Assembly: GCF_024166365.1 (NCBI RefSeq)
Contig: NC_064819.1
Coordinates: 6,646,501 to 6,710,500, forward strand
DNA length: 64,000 nt
Reading direction: 5' to 3'
DNA from: Elephas maximus indicus
Taxonomy: Eukaryota > Chordata > Mammalia > Proboscidea > Elephantidae
Below the pieces are notes generated by a model. The model saw only the letters and a program-made list of their open reading frames with translations. It was not told the DNA's origin and searched no databases. Shown here in pieces: positions 10,241 through 22,200 of the stretch (positions within the stretch are counted from its first letter, which is position 1; the number at the start of each line of letters is the position of its first letter). Both the position numbers and the translations under genes were made by a program.

Positions 10241-11017
10241 ACTAGGATGTGTAGGGGGTGAATTACTAAAATCAGAAGAATTAAGTGAATATCTACACAC
10301 TGAAGTATGAGGTCCACATCTTGAATTATGAGACACCCTAGTGGCTTTTACACAACTAGATTTAAGAAACCTGACAATTTCCCTTATGACTTCAAGGAAA
10401 GAGATGAGAGACTTCCTTCCTGGGGAAAATCACCATCTAAGAAGGAAGACCTGTGGCTACCACAGGGCCTCTCCCTCCAGTGGGTTACTTTATGGTATAC
10501 TTGCCGTGCCAAAGCATCTCCAGACAGAAATTTGAGATCTGGAACTTAGATAATCCTGGACAACAAAGGATCCAGAGAAATTAAGGCTGACTTATGACAT
10601 GAAGGATATAAGACTCAGACCCAAATAAAGGAAAAAAAAAAAACTTGATCTAAACATGGATAAGACAAGAAGAAAAAATCCTTAATATTATCACAGATAT
10701 AAGCAAATCTATAGAATCTATGTGATAGAAACAAGATACTATAAGAAAGGAATATTCAGAGGACAACAACAACAAAATAAAAACCTCTAAACATTCATAG
10801 TATTCAAGAAATCTCTTAGAAAAAATGAACTAAAAGACAGTAAGCTTTTGATATTGCCACAAATATTCACCAGGGTTTGTTCTTTTGAATTGACGGCTAT
10901 CGACTTCTTATTTTCCACGTGTTATTTATATTATGTTTATTTATACTTTATCATATACCGTAAAGAATTTTACATGGGTTGCAAATAATATGTGTACAAT
11001 GTAGTACCAGCTACAGT
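10241..11017. other. unassigned
   Basis: No gene recognised. A-rich stretches at 10631-10643 and around 10770 suggest decayed LINE material, but I cannot place it. Confidence 0.4.
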
Positions 11018-11178
11018 ACCAGTTGTCGCTGAGCCAGTCCTGACTCGGTGGCCCCATGTGTGTCAGAGTAGAGCTGTGCTCCACAGGGTTTTCATTGGTT
11101 AATGTTTTGGAAGTAGTTTTTCAGGTCGTCTTTCCTCTGGGTGGACTCAAACCTCTACCCTTTAAGTTAGCCGTCCAG
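11018..11178 (-). mobile_element. AfroSINE, minus strand, diverged
   Basis: GTCCTGACTCGGTGGCCCCA, GTGTGTCAGAGTAGAGCTG, CCACAGGGTTTTCATTGG and CTCTGGGTGGACTCAAACC correspond to the reversed body of the older AfroSINE class. The end nearest the L1 3' UTR is eroded. Confidence 0.8.
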
Positions 11179-11360
11179 TGTAGATAGACAAGCAAACTGA
11201 AGAAAAATCAGTACAAAGGAGAGACTGAAAGGGCTGACTCATTAGGGGGAGAGCAAGTGGGAGTACGGAGTAAGATGTATGTGAACTTATATGTGACAGA
11301 CTGATTGGATTTGTAAACGTTCACTTGAAGCTTAATAAAAGTTAATAATAAAAAAAAAAT
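11179..11360 (+). mobile_element. L1 3' UTR end (lineage-type), 5'-truncated
   Basis: CTGACTCATTAGGGGGAGAG, AAGTGGGAGTACG, TGACAGACTGATTGG and TTTGTAAACGTTCACTTGAA, then AATAAAAG and poly(A). The same 3' end occurs near 27384, 30113 and 57896. Only about 180 bp of element remains. Confidence 0.85.
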
Positions 11361-12686
11361 ACTTTGACCATAAGCCATCAAAGAGGATATACGTTAACTT
11401 CAATCTTACTTTAGATTTTCCTTAATTTCTTCAATATATTAGTTAAAAAAAATTAGTTAGAAATGAATAAAAGGACAGTTTGTGAAAAACACTGTGACAT
11501 GGGATTTTTCCCTTTTTCTTTTAATATTTACTTAGAAAATATCAGAAATACCAATTCCCATAGCTTTTTGATTGGCGTAGAGTTGAATAACACAAACTTC
11601 CCTGAAGTAGTTAAACTGGGATTCGCTTTACTGGTGTCACTTGTACAACTTTTCGGAAGAGCTCTGCCATGCAGCAAGCCACCCCTTCACAAAGATGTTT
11701 TCTTCAATCCAGTGTCGGATAAGTTTTTACAAAGCTGTCGTACTTCTGATACATGCACACCCCCCTTGTCTGATTCTTTTATTAGATAGGGGCCATCTAT
11801 TATTAACCTCAGGCGTTCTCAAGAAGCCAACACGTTTGAAGAAGATGGTGCTGTGAAGGACAATTTTTATTAATGATGAACTTGAGCTTTGCACTTCACT
11901 AGTACTTTTCATGTACCAGTCCTGAAATGCTTTACAATTTAAATGAATTAAGCCCCATAGCACCCTTTGCACTGGAGGACAATAGTTTTCGAAATAGAAA
12001 ATGTAAGGTAGAGAGACATGAAGTAAATTTTTAAGTTTAAAAAGTACAATTAAAAAATCACCTTATTCCTTTTTCCTCCTTTCCTTTGTGGCATCCCACT
12101 TCACTTTCTATACCTCTTCTCTCCTCTCCCTTGCTCCCCTTCCCTAGGTTCCTTTGTGATGTTTTTCTTTTCCCACCTCATCAACATTCCCATTTCCTCA
12201 GATCCCAACAAATCATGATAGACGTTTCTCTTAACAAATCCAAGCAAATCACTGAATACATGTGAGGACTGAATTAAGGGCAAGGGCTTTCATTTCCTGG
12301 TGACTTTGCTGACTTCACTGGAAAAGTTGCTGCATAAGCCTTCCTTTTGCTACCTCCCTCCTCTGCCCATAGTCCTATTTGCTAGTGGAAAATCAGTCTC
12401 CCGTTATGAGTTCGAGTTTCCCCTTGCCCCAACTGTCTCCTATTTAGATACGAAGCTAAGACTCCCTGGCCTTCCCATTCTCACTGATCGGGGTGGGGGG
12501 GATGAAGTTGTTGGGAGATAATTAAACCCACTCTCAGATCCCTCTAGTTCCACTGCTCTGGTCTTTAAGCCTTGGGATAAGGTGGATCACTCCATGACTA
12601 ATTTATAGGAACTTGGGATCACACACACTATTGCTTTTGGAAAAGATCTCTGCCTGTCAGTCTCAGCAGAGAGGATTCTTCAGCTC
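11361..12686. other. unassigned, 1.3 kb
   Basis: No repeat or gene recognised. The overlapping open frames at 11463-11972 lie on both strands and show no conserved motif. Confidence 0.45.
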
Positions 12687-12689
12687 ATG

Positions 12690-12847
12690 GGCAGGCAAAC
12701 TACTGGGGCCAACTCTGGCCAATCTCTGTTTTTGTAATAGTTTTACTGAAACACAGTCAGTTGACATTTATGAGAAAGACACTGAATGACCCACAAACCT
12801 GAAAATATTTATTTTCTGGCCCATTACAGTAAAGTTTTACCAACCTC
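12690..12847 (+). repeat. hAT-Charlie-type MITE remnant
   Basis: GGCAGGCAAACTACTGGGGC, CTGTTTTTGTAATAGTTTTA, TGAAACACAGTCAG, AATATTTATTTTCTGGCCC, ATTACAGTAAAGTTTTACC. This is the CAGGGGTCGGCAAACT...CTGGCCCTTTACAG type of ancient mammalian element, in diverged form. Exact family not fixed. Confidence 0.65.
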
Positions 12848-13074
12848 TACTATAGCTGCTTCCCTATCTCTCTTCTCACTAAGAAAATATTGATCAAAGC
12901 TTCTCCAGGCCTCCACCCCTTGATTATGCATTTTGCCTTATTACCCCAGGCATGCCTTCCTCTCTGAGCATTTATAAGTGTTTCAGTCTCTGTCTCTTCC
13001 ACATAAAGGTGAGCTCCTTGAGGTCAAGGACTGCTTTACTGGCTTATTTCTATTTAGAATTTTATTCATGTATG

Positions 13075-16000
13075 TTGTTGTTAGGTGCCATTGAGTTGGT
13101 TCCAACTTATAGTGACCCCATGCACAACAGAATGAAGCACTGCCTGGTCCTGCGTCTTCCTTACAGTCGTTGTTATGCTTGAGCTCATTGTTGCAGACAC
13201 TGTGTCAATCCACCTCGTTGAGGGTCTTCTTCTTTTATGCTGACCCTGTACTTTGCCAAGCGTGGTGTCCTTCTCCAGAGACTGATCCCTCCTGACAACA
13301 TGTCCAAAGTATGTAAGATGCAGTCTTGCCATCCTTGCTTCTAAGGAGCATTCTGGTTGTACTTCTTCCAAGATAGATTTGTTCATTCTTTTGGCAGTCC
13401 ATGGTATATTCAATATTCTTCACCAACACCACAATTCAAAGGCATCAATTCTTCTTTGGTCTTTTGTCCAGCTTTCACATGCATATGAAAAAAAAAATAT
13501 TTTTTTTTTTTGAAAATACCATGGATTGGGTCAGGAACACCTTAGTCTTCAAGGTGACATCTTTGCTTTTAAACACTTTAAAGAGGTCCTTTGCAGCAGA
13601 TCTACCCAACACAACGCGTCTTTTCATTTCTTGACTGCAACTTCCATGGCTGTTGATTGTGGATCCAAGGAAAATGAAATCCTTGAAAACTTCAGTCTTT
13701 TCTCCATTTATCATGATGTTGCTCATTGGTCCAGTTGTGAGGGTTTTTGTTTTCTTTATGTTGAGGTGTAATCCATACTGAAGGCTGTGGTCTTTGATCT
13801 TCATTCGTAAGTGCTTCAAGTCCACTTCACTTTCAGCAAGCAAGGTTGTGTCATCTGTATAACACAGGTTGTTACTGAGTCTTCCTCCAATCCTGATGCC
13901 CCATTCTTCTTCATGTAGTCAAGCATACAGATTGAATAGGTATGGTGAAAGAATACAACCCTGATGAACACCTTTCCTGATTTTAAACGAATCAGTATCC
14001 CCTTGTTCTGTCCAAACAACTGCCTCTTGATCTATGTAAAGGTTCCTCATGAGCATAATTAAGAGTTCTAGAATTCCCATTCTTCGCAGTGCTGTCCATA
14101 GTTTGTTATGATCCACACAGTCGAATGCCTTTGCATAGTCAATAAAACACAGGTAAACATCCTTCTGGTATTCTCTGCTTTCACCCAGGACCATCTGACA
14201 TCAGCAGTGATATCCCTGGTTCCAAGCCCTCTTCTGAACCTGGCCTGAAATTCTGACAGTTTCCTTTCAATATACTGCAGTAGCCATTTTTGAATGATCT
14301 TCAGCAAAATTTTGCTTGCGTGTGATATTAATGATATTGCTCTATAATTTCCACATTCAGCTGGATCACCTTTCTTGGGAATAGGCATAAATAAGGATCT
14401 CTTCCAGTCAGTTGGCCTGGAAGCTGTCTTCCGTATTTCTTGGCACAGACTAGTGAGCACCTCCAGCGCTGCATCTGTTTTGTTGAAACATCTCAATTGA
14501 TATTCCATCAATTCCTGGAGCCTTGTTTTTCGCCAGTGCCTTCAGAGCAGCTTGGATTTCTTCCTTCACTACCATCAGTTCCTGATCATATGCCACCTCT
14601 TGAAATGGTTGAACATCAACTAATTCTTTTTGGTATAATGACTCTGTGTATTCCTTCCATCTTCTTTTGGTGCTTCCTTCATCGTTTAATATTTTCCCCA
14701 TAGAACACTTCACTACTGCAACTCGAGGCCTGAATTTTTTCCTCAGTTCTTTCAGCTTGAGAAATGCCAACCGTGTTCTTCCCTTTTGGTTTTCCATCTC
14801 CAGCTCTTTGCACATGTCATTATAATACTTTAATTTGTCTTCTTGAACCACCCTTTGAAATCTTCTGTTCAGTTCTTTTACTTCATCAATTCTTCCTTTT
14901 GCTATAGCTGCTTGACATTTGAGAGCAAGTTTCAGAGTCTCCTCTGACATCAGTCTTTGTCTTTTCTTTCTTTCCTGTCTTGTCAATGACCTCTTGCTTT
15001 CTTCATGGATGATGCCCTTGATGTCATCCCACAACTCATCTGGTCACTAGTATTCAAAGTGTCAAATCTATTGTTCAGGTGGTCTCTAAATTCAGGTGGG
15101 ATATACTCAGGTCATATTTTGGCTCTTGTGGACTTGCTCTGATTTTCTTCAGTTTCAGCTTGAATTTGCATATGAGCAATTGATGCTCTGTTCCACAGTC
15201 AGCCCCTAGCCTTGTTCTGACTGATGATATTGAGCTTTTCCATCGTCTCTTTCCACAGATGTAGTCAATTTGATTTCTGTGTGTTCCATCTGGCGAGGTC
15301 CATGTGTATAGTCGCCGTTTATGTTGGTGAAAGAAGGTATTTGCAATGAAGATGTCATTGGTCTTGCAAAATTCTATCATTCGGTCTCCGGCATTGTTTC
15401 TATCACCAAGGCCATATTTTCCAACTACTGATCCTTCTACTTTGTTTCCAACTCTTGCATTCCAATTGCCAGTAATTATCAATGCATCTTGACTGCATGT
15501 TCGACCAATTTCAGACCGCAGCACCTGATAAAAATCTTCTATTTCTTCATCTTTGGCCCCAGTGGTTGGTGCGTATATTCGAATAACAGTTGTATTAACT
15601 GGTCTTCCGTGTAAGGGTGTGGATATTATCCTATCACTGACAGCGCTGTACTTCAGGATAGATCTTGAAATGTTCTTTTTGATGATGAATGTGGTGGCAT
15701 TCCTCTTCAAGTTGTCATTCCCAGCATAGAAGACTATATGATTGTCCGATTCAAAATGGCCAATAGCAATCCTTTTCAGCTCACTAATGCTTAGGATATC
15801 AATGGTTAGGTGTTACATTTCGTTTTTTACTATTTCCAGTTTTCCTAGATTCATACTTCATACATTCCAGGTTCCAATTATTAATGGATGTTTGCAGCCG
15901 TTCCTTCTCATTTTGAGTCATGCCACATCAGCAAATGAAGGTCCCAAAAGCTTTATTCTATCCACATCATTAAGGTCGACTCTACTTTGAGGAGGCAGCT

Positions 16001-16263
16001 CTTCCCCAGTCATCTTTTGAGTGCCTTCCAACCTGGGGGGCTCATCTTCCAGCACTATATCAGGCAATGTTCCACTGTTATTCATAAGGTTTTCACTGGG
16101 TAATGCTTTTCAGAAGTAGACTGCCGGGTCCTTCTCCCTAGTCTGTCTTAGTCTGGAAGCTCAGATGAAACCTATCCTCCATGGGTGACCCTGGTGGTAT
16201 CTGAATACTGGTGGCATAGCTTCTAGCATCACAGCAGCATGCAAGCGCCCATGTGTCTGTCAG
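13075..16263 (-). mobile_element. RTE LINE, apparently full length
   Basis: A 3,189-bp RTE-clade LINE on the minus strand, bounded by a perfect 12-bp TSD TATTCATGTATG (13063-13074 and 16264-16275). The 3' end, at the low coordinate, carries the AACAAC-type tail (GTTGTTGTTAGGTGCC on the plus strand). The 5' UTR occupies about 15711-16263. The coding part holds an endonuclease and then a reverse transcriptase, broken by frameshifts. About 3.2 kb is the usual RTE size. The TSD shows that this is the whole insertion rather than a truncated copy. Confidence 0.92.
13081..15710 (-). pseudogene. RTE ORF2 (APE endonuclease + reverse transcriptase), decayed
   Basis: When intact this protein nicks target DNA and reverse-transcribes RTE RNA. 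Fragments in order: 15710-15075 endonuclease (RRLYTWTSPDGTHRNQIDY; GNWNARVG where GDWN is usual; GTEHQLL in place of the usual SDH-type motif); 15034-14450 linker to first RT motif (KAPGIDGISIEMFQQ); 14511-14068 (NYRAISLISHASKILLKII); 14194-13919 RT motif A FIDYAKAFDCVDH and motif B KGVHQGCILSPYLFNLYA; the catalytic box near 13865 reads YTDD instead of YADD; 13843-13475 thumb region; 13413-13081 C-terminus (ARMARLHLTYFGHVVRRD, RRRPSTRWIDT). The frame changes between fragments show several indels. The pseudogene cannot make an active protein. Confidence 0.9.
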
Positions 16264-16317
16264 TATTCATGTATGGAATCCAATAAATATCTTTTCAGGA
16301 AATACATGACTGAAATA

Positions 16318-16556
16318 ACAGTAACATTTATTGGCTGAGCCCCTGTAATATGCCTGTGACTATGTTAAGCTATTTGCATAAATTTTTTAATTTAGACAAC
16401 AGCTCCATAACTATTCCCATTTTGTACATGTTGAAATTGAGACTTAGAGAGGATAATGATTGCCCATAGTTACACAGCCAGTCAAGTGCTGAGCTGGGAA
16501 TTGATGCCAGGCAATATGACCCTAGGGCCCAGAATTTGATCTACTAAACTCCTCCT
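16318..16556 (+). repeat. MIR SINE remnant
   Basis: Conserved phrases: ATTCCCATTTTGTACATG, GAAATTGAGACTTAGAGAGG, CCATAGTTACACAGCCAG and GCTGAGCTGGGAATTGATGC. Starts just beyond the RTE TSD. Confidence 0.85.
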
Positions 16557-17459
16557 TCCCAAAATGAATGAGGTTGCAGCTGAGAAGCTATAGGTCTACC
16601 TTAGACTTTATCATGCCGTTTGTCATTTCCAAAAGATGCTATTTTAGAAAAATCAGCATAAAAATATATTTTAAAAAGTCAGAATGCCTTATTAGTCACA
16701 CTAATACTTTATTTACAGAGCTAACCTATTGCTTTCATCCTCACCGAAAACTATAGCAAAAAACATTTTTTTAAAGGAAATCAAAAAACGCATTTGCTTT
16801 GATGCTGTTGCTTGGATCCCTTTTTATTATGCTGCGCTACACCTGTGTCCTGTGCTCTGAGGACTGCCTGCGTCTCTCAGGCATAGGTGATGATCACGGG
16901 TACCACATGAATGGAAAAGACCCAACAACAGTACAAATTATCACAAGCCTCATTTCTTTTCTTTCTGCTTTATGACACCGTGGTGCAGCAAAACAGAGCC
17001 CACAAAGAATTATTTAATTTTTGGTTCAGGTAGTTTCAAGTTGTATTCATTTGATTTCGGCACATCAGAAAATCATCTGATCACCTGAATCCTCAGACAT
17101 AGAAAAAGGCATTTACTGTGCCATGTGAGCCTGCTGATGGTTCTGAAATTTCTGGGGGATACTCTTACAGTAATAAGGAATTACTGGATCGTGTAAAAGC
17201 ACTTATACTGCCACATGTGAGGGTTATAAAGCAGGAAGTTTTCTTGAATGTGGTCCTGGTTCTGCCACTGTTATTATGGCATGGAAAGGGGCTGTAAGGA
17301 GATGGAACGGGCACTGGATAAATGATCAGGGAATGCATGCAACCTTCTCGGAGCCTAGATAATGCTGTCTTTAATGTCCAGCCCCACTCCTTTTTAGGGC
17401 TGGCTCTTAAAAAGCCAGTAGCAGCAACAGGGTGATTTCCAAGACCTGTAGTGAAAATA
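16557..17459. other. unassigned, 0.9 kb
   Basis: No repeat, gene or RNA recognised. The 62-codon frame at 16568-16756 is featureless. Confidence 0.5.
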
Positions 17460-17712
17460 ACAATAGTAGCTACATTCTACTGAGCATTCCAAGAAGTCTT
17501 GATGATAGTTGTTTTACATATATTATCCCTGATCCAAGAGGAAGGAAATATCAAATTCAAGGAAATTCTATCATCCCTTATACAAATGAGAAAATTAAGG
17601 CTCACTGATGAAATGATATTTCTAAGGCTACACAGTTAATGAAGGGAGGAGATGGGATGTGAACCTAGCTCTCTCTGGCTCCTAAGCTTGTACTCTTCAC
17701 TAATCACAATAT
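17460..17712 (+). repeat. MIR SINE remnant
   Basis: ACTGAGCATTCCAAG, TACAAATGAGAAAATTAAGG, AAGGCTACACAGTTAATG and GGATGTGAACCTAGCTC follow the MIR order. Confidence 0.75.
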
Positions 17713-18106
17713 TCCCAAAAGGACAGAATTGACAGGCTCACTTTCCTAAAACTTAGGACACCAGAGGATAGACATGAGTGAGTTTCATGCCTGATGGTGA
17801 TCTCTTCCCAATGCTGCAGGGCTTTGAAGGAATTGTCTACTGCTCTGTCTGCCCTAAGTATTCCCTAAAGCAAAGGGTCACTGTATTACCAAAGGATCCA
17901 GAACTCATCTTCTGACTTTTCCTTCTGGGGACAGTTCTTAGTTCCAATGCGGAGAAACTGATTTCTGCCTGAGAAGTCTAAAGAAAGGACCAAAGCTATT
18001 TAATTTAGGGTTATAATTGTGAACAGCTACAGGGAAAATGAAAAAAAAACAAACATGGAATTTTAGCTAGAAAATTTGAGTTCAAAGTACTAGTTCTTTT
18101 ATTTAG
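17713..18106. other. unassigned spacer
   Basis: Nothing recognised. Confidence 0.45.
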
Positions 18107-18120
18107 TATGTTTCTCTAAC

Positions 18121-18322
18121 CAGTTGCCATTGAGTTGATTCTGACTCATGATGACCCTATATATGACAGAATAGAACTATGCTCCTTAGGGATTTCAGTG
18201 GCTGATTTTTCAAGAAATAGATGACTACGCTTTCCTCCAAGTAGTCTGTGCATGGACTTGAACCACCAATCTTTCACTTGGCAGTTGAGCGTTTTAACCA
18301 TTGTACCACCAGGGGATTCCTC
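18121..18322 (-). mobile_element. AfroSINE, minus strand, long older class
   Basis: AGTTGCCATTGAGTTGATTC at the low end, ACCACCAGGGGATTCC at the high end. Flanks TATGTTTCTCTAAC (18107-18120) and TATGTACTTCTAAC (18323-18336) are a 14-bp TSD with two differences. Confidence 0.88.
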
Positions 18323-18336
18323 TATGTACTTCTAAC

Positions 18337-19314
18337 AACCCTTTCAACTTTCTAAGCCTCCATATTTGAAAATGAAAATAATACTACTGGCTCACAAGAT
18401 AGTTAATGAATATGATGTGATAGTATGACTATAGTTATAAAGTGCAATACAAATATTAGTTATTGCTGTATCAATTCCAGTACTGATATCATTTTATTGT
18501 ATTAATATAACATTCATCTTATGAAAGTGCCAGGGAACCATAGAAAGTGGGAGATGACAGAAAAACATTCCTGTGGGGAAATATAAAATTCTAAATATAG
18601 AAATTATAAAATTCTGTATTAAAAAAGCTTAAATGTTAAAATTTATTTATTTTTCCATAAAATAGAGTGATGTTTTAAATTTAACATTTAACCAGGAAAA
18701 TATCTCTAACTTCCTGGGTCTGATACAATGCCGTGAAAAAGTGTGTTATTTCTCAGAATAATCTTTAGGCAGAAAAAGAGTATCATTAGCATTTTTATAC
18801 CTGAGTTTCCTTCTCCTTTCAAAAGAGATATGAATTCTGTAAAGCATGTTTCAAGAAAATACCTCCAGTGTAAATAGGATTTCAGGTTTGTTTCTTTTCA
18901 ACATATCCTTTCCAGCATTCACTCATGTAAATCCCTGAAAAGATAAGCCTATAAGTGGAAAAAAAGATACTCCCTGAGAAACCAAATCTTTCTCTTGTCA
19001 AGGCTTTAGTTTAAAGACTTGAGAAATTGTTGCTCTTCTACTTAACTTTTAGAAAGGGCTAGAAGACACATTCTTTATGTGATTGGACATAGTTTTCAAT
19101 ACCTGAGGCCTTTGTCTCAGGTAAAATATACACCTGTGCTGGCCTTGATCTATTAATTCTTAGACTCAGAATATCTCAGAATTTTGGAGTCCACGTCTCC
19201 AGGGATGTAGAGGCCATGTTGCTCTTTCTCCTTTTGATATTTAAATTAATTAAATGTGATTTATATTGCTCTTTCTTAACATTTTAAGCATTTCCCATGT
19301 CCCTATTTGATCTT
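18337..19314. other. mostly unassigned; MIR-like 18390-18475
   Basis: ATAAAGTGCAATACAAATAT near 18436 resembles a MIR end. The remainder has no gene or repeat that I can name. Confidence 0.4.
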
Positions 19315-19480
19315 GGAAGCCCTGTTGGCGTAGTGGTTAAGAGCTACAGCTGCTAACCAAAATGTCAGCAGTTCAAATCCACCAGGTGCTCCTTGGAAAC
19401 CATATGGGGCAGTTCTACTTTGTCCTATATGGTTGCTATGAGTCAGAATCAACTCAACATCAATGGGTTTTTTTGGTTTT
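19315..19480 (+). mobile_element. AfroSINE, short class
   Basis: GGAAGCCCTGTTGGCGTAGT head, CAGTTCAAATCCACCAGG B box, GGGGCAGTTCTACTTTGTCC body, GGTTTTTTTGGTTTT-type tail. No clear TSD. Confidence 0.9.
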
Positions 19481-19615
19481 CTACAGTATTTAACCAGTGG
19501 TTAGCCAATCTGTGCTTGAGCTCATCCACAGACAGGGTACTGGTCCATGCATGTATTCATTCATTCATATTATGATCATCATCTACCATGCATCTAAAAA
19601 CTTCTGTCAACTGCC

Positions 19616-20204
19616 CGTTTTTGCTGTTGGCTGCCATTGAGTTGCCTCCAACTCATGGCAACCCCGTGTACAACAGATCAAAATGTTGTCCAGTGCTGTG
19701 CCATTTCCATGATTGTTGGTATGCTCTAAGGAGCCCTGGTGGCATCATGGTCGGAGTGATCAACTGCTAACTGAAAGGTCAGCATTTCGAAACTAGCAGC
19801 TATTCCATGAGAGAAAGATGTGACAGTCTGTTTCTGTAGAGATTTACAGCCTTGAACACCCTATGGGGTCGCTATGAGTTGGAATCGACTCCATGGCAGT
19901 GGGTTTGGTATGCTCTAGTCCATTATTTCTGCCACTGTGTATTTTGAGTGTCTTCCTGGGGGCTCATCTTCCAGCACTATATTGGACAATATTCTGTTGG
20001 AACCACAGAGCTTTCATTGACTAATTTTTGGAAGTAAATCACCAGACTTTTCTTCCTAGTCTGTCTTAGTCTGAAAGTTCTGATGAAATTTGTCCACCAT
20101 GGGTTACTCTGCTGGTATTTGAAATACCATCAGCACAGTTTCCAGCATCATAGCAACACACAAGCCACCACAGTACCACAAAATGACAGAAAAGTGGTGG
20201 TAAT
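19616..20204 (-). mobile_element. RTE derivative lacking the ORF, with nested SINE
   Basis: The low end (19621-19728) matches the RTE 3' end: GCTGCCATTGAGTTGCCTCC against GGTGCCATTGAGTTGGTTCC at 13084, then GATTGTTGGTATGCTC against GTCGTTGTTATGCTTG. Without any coding region it passes to the RTE 5' UTR (19930 on: GAGTGTCTTCCTGGGGGCTC against GAGTGCCTTCCAACCTGGGG near 16019, then CATCTTCCAGCACTATAT in both). Roughly 2.8 kb of ORF is missing. A 7-bp repeat AACTGCC at 19609 and 20205 may be its TSD. An AfroSINE sits inside at 19729-19904. Confidence 0.75.
19729..19904 (+). mobile_element. AfroSINE nested in the RTE derivative
   Basis: Long class: GGAGCCCTGGTGGCATCATG head, GAGAAAGATGTGACAGTCTG insert, GGGTCGCTATGAGTTGGAAT body. 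Perfect 13-bp TSD TTGGTATGCTCTA at 19716-19728 and 19905-19917. Confidence 0.95.
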
Positions 20205-20211
20205 AACTGCC

Positions 20212-21982
20212 TACTATCTGCTTAAAACCAGACTTTAACTCTCCCACCAATTATCTCAATTAAGCCTACCTTTCCTTTGGACTCAATTGATCTGAACAAG
20301 TGCAATCTCTCTGCCCTTTCTTCAGTAAGTAAGTCCAAAGGTAGCCCCAGAGGGTTTCTGGCTTTTTCCTCAGAGATAACTTTCATATCAATTAAATTAG
20401 ACTCCAGATGCATTATCTTTAACATATTCAATCACTCCCTTAAATTATCCCTTTTCCTTTTTGCTAACACACACGAGCTTCTGGTTGCCTGGAAAGCTCT
20501 TTACTTGAACTGCCCTTCCTCCATCATCCTTTCTGAAAACTATTCAAGGTATCTCCTTTTTACCTGTTTGATTTCTGTCCTTGTGGTGAAGTAGTTCTCT
20601 GGAAGCACTTTACGGCCAAATACAGTGGTTACTCCTCAGTCCCCATCCTCCCTTGCGTCTGATATTCATTTTAAAGAGTTAATTACCTTTACTTCTTGAA
20701 ACTCTTCATGGGATTTTAAAAATAATTTTTTCTCAGTTTTTCAATCTCGAACTTTCATCTTTTCTGTCTCTTTAGTGCCAAACAGAAACCTTAATTGGAT
20801 AACAACAATAACCACTACATACTCAGTTCTTACGATTTGAATTGTGTACTCAGTTCTTATGGTTTGAATTGCATATTATAGACAGACATTATTTCATTTA
20901 ATCCACACACAATTTAGAGAGTATGTAATACTATTCCCATCTACAGATGATAGCATTAAGTTTTAAAGCAGTTACATGCCTAATATTCACCTCAAGGCTT
21001 GAGTCTATATAGTCTCTCCCTTTCTATCTCTACACTTGTTTCCCACTCATACCTGTGCATTATATATCATTTAAATACTAATAGATTATAAACGATTATC
21101 TCCAGCCCAGGCCTGTATTCTGAAGACAAAACTTTTATATCCATTTGCTCACTTGACATTTATATTTGAGGTCTTGAAGCATCTCAGCCTTATACTAAAT
21201 TCATGTCTTCTCTTCTGCCTCATTCAGACTTCTTTCATACACAAGAACACAAACTTGCTCTTCCCTTCTCTCTCTCACACACAGACACACACAGACACAC
21301 ACACGCACAGCGGAAGCCCCATGTTCCATACCTTAGCAAATGGCATCACACCTGCCCACTCATCTGCTCAAGCCAGCAATCTAGAAGTCATTCTTCATTT
21401 TTCTCTCTACTCCCCAATCATTAGCAAGTTCTATTAGTTTCTCTTTCAAACTACGTCTCCAGACTCTCAGTTTTGCTTCATCTCCCATGCTGTCACTTTA
21501 GCAAAAACCACTATACTTCCTCATCGAAACAACTGAGATGAGTTTTTAACTCACCTAACTATGTCTCTTCTTGTCTACGTCCATCCGCTCTCTGCAGAGA
21601 AACCTGCGTGAAACTTTTATATATATGTTCCACCCTATCACTCCCTTTTCTAAGTCCTTAAATGGTTTCCATTTGGATAGCTACATGATTTGGCCTTTGT
21701 CTACTCCTATTTTACCTCTTCCCTTTCTCCCCTAATGCACTAGGATAGAAATGCTTTGCTTTTCAAGTTCCTGGTGTATTCTAAGCAATAACTGATCTCT
21801 GCGTCTTCACAGGTGTTACCCTTCCCATTCTAATCTATAATGGCTGATTCTTTCAGGTCTCAGGTTAGTTTGCCTCCTGAGAGAGTCCTTTCCTGACCTC
21901 TCTATCTTAGATGACTACTGATCTCCATCAACAATTTTCTCTTATAGCATCATCTTCCCACATCTATCATAATTTATATTAA
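20212..21982. other. mostly unassigned; MIR-like 20870-21000; CA run
   Basis: CATTATTTCATTTAATCCAC, ACTATTCCCATCTACAGATG near 20888-20948 is a decayed plus-strand MIR. An interrupted CACA run lies at 21271-21306. The rest is unassigned, including open frames at 20277-20594 and 21153-21437, which have no motif. Confidence 0.45.
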
Positions 21983-22188
21983 GGAGCCCTGGTGGTGCAG
22001 TGGTTAAGTGCTTGGCTGCTAACCAAAAGGCTAGTGGTTTGAACCTGCCATCTGCTCTGCAGGAGAAAGATGTGGCAGTCTGCTTCTGTAAAGATTACAT
22101 CCTTGGAAACCCTATGGGGCAATTCTACTTTGTTTTACAGAGTCACTATAAGTCGCAATTGATTCACTGGCAATGGGTTTGGTTTTAT
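21983..22188 (+). mobile_element. AfroSINE, long class
   Basis: GGAGCCCTGGTGGTGCAGTG head, GCTAACCAAAAGGCTAGTGG, insert GAGAAAGATGTGGCAGTCTG, body AACCCTATGGGGCAATTCTA, tail GGGTTTGGTTTTA. Possible weak TSD TTTATATTAA/TTATATTTTA. Confidence 0.92.
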
Positions 22189-22200
22189 AGTTATATTTTA

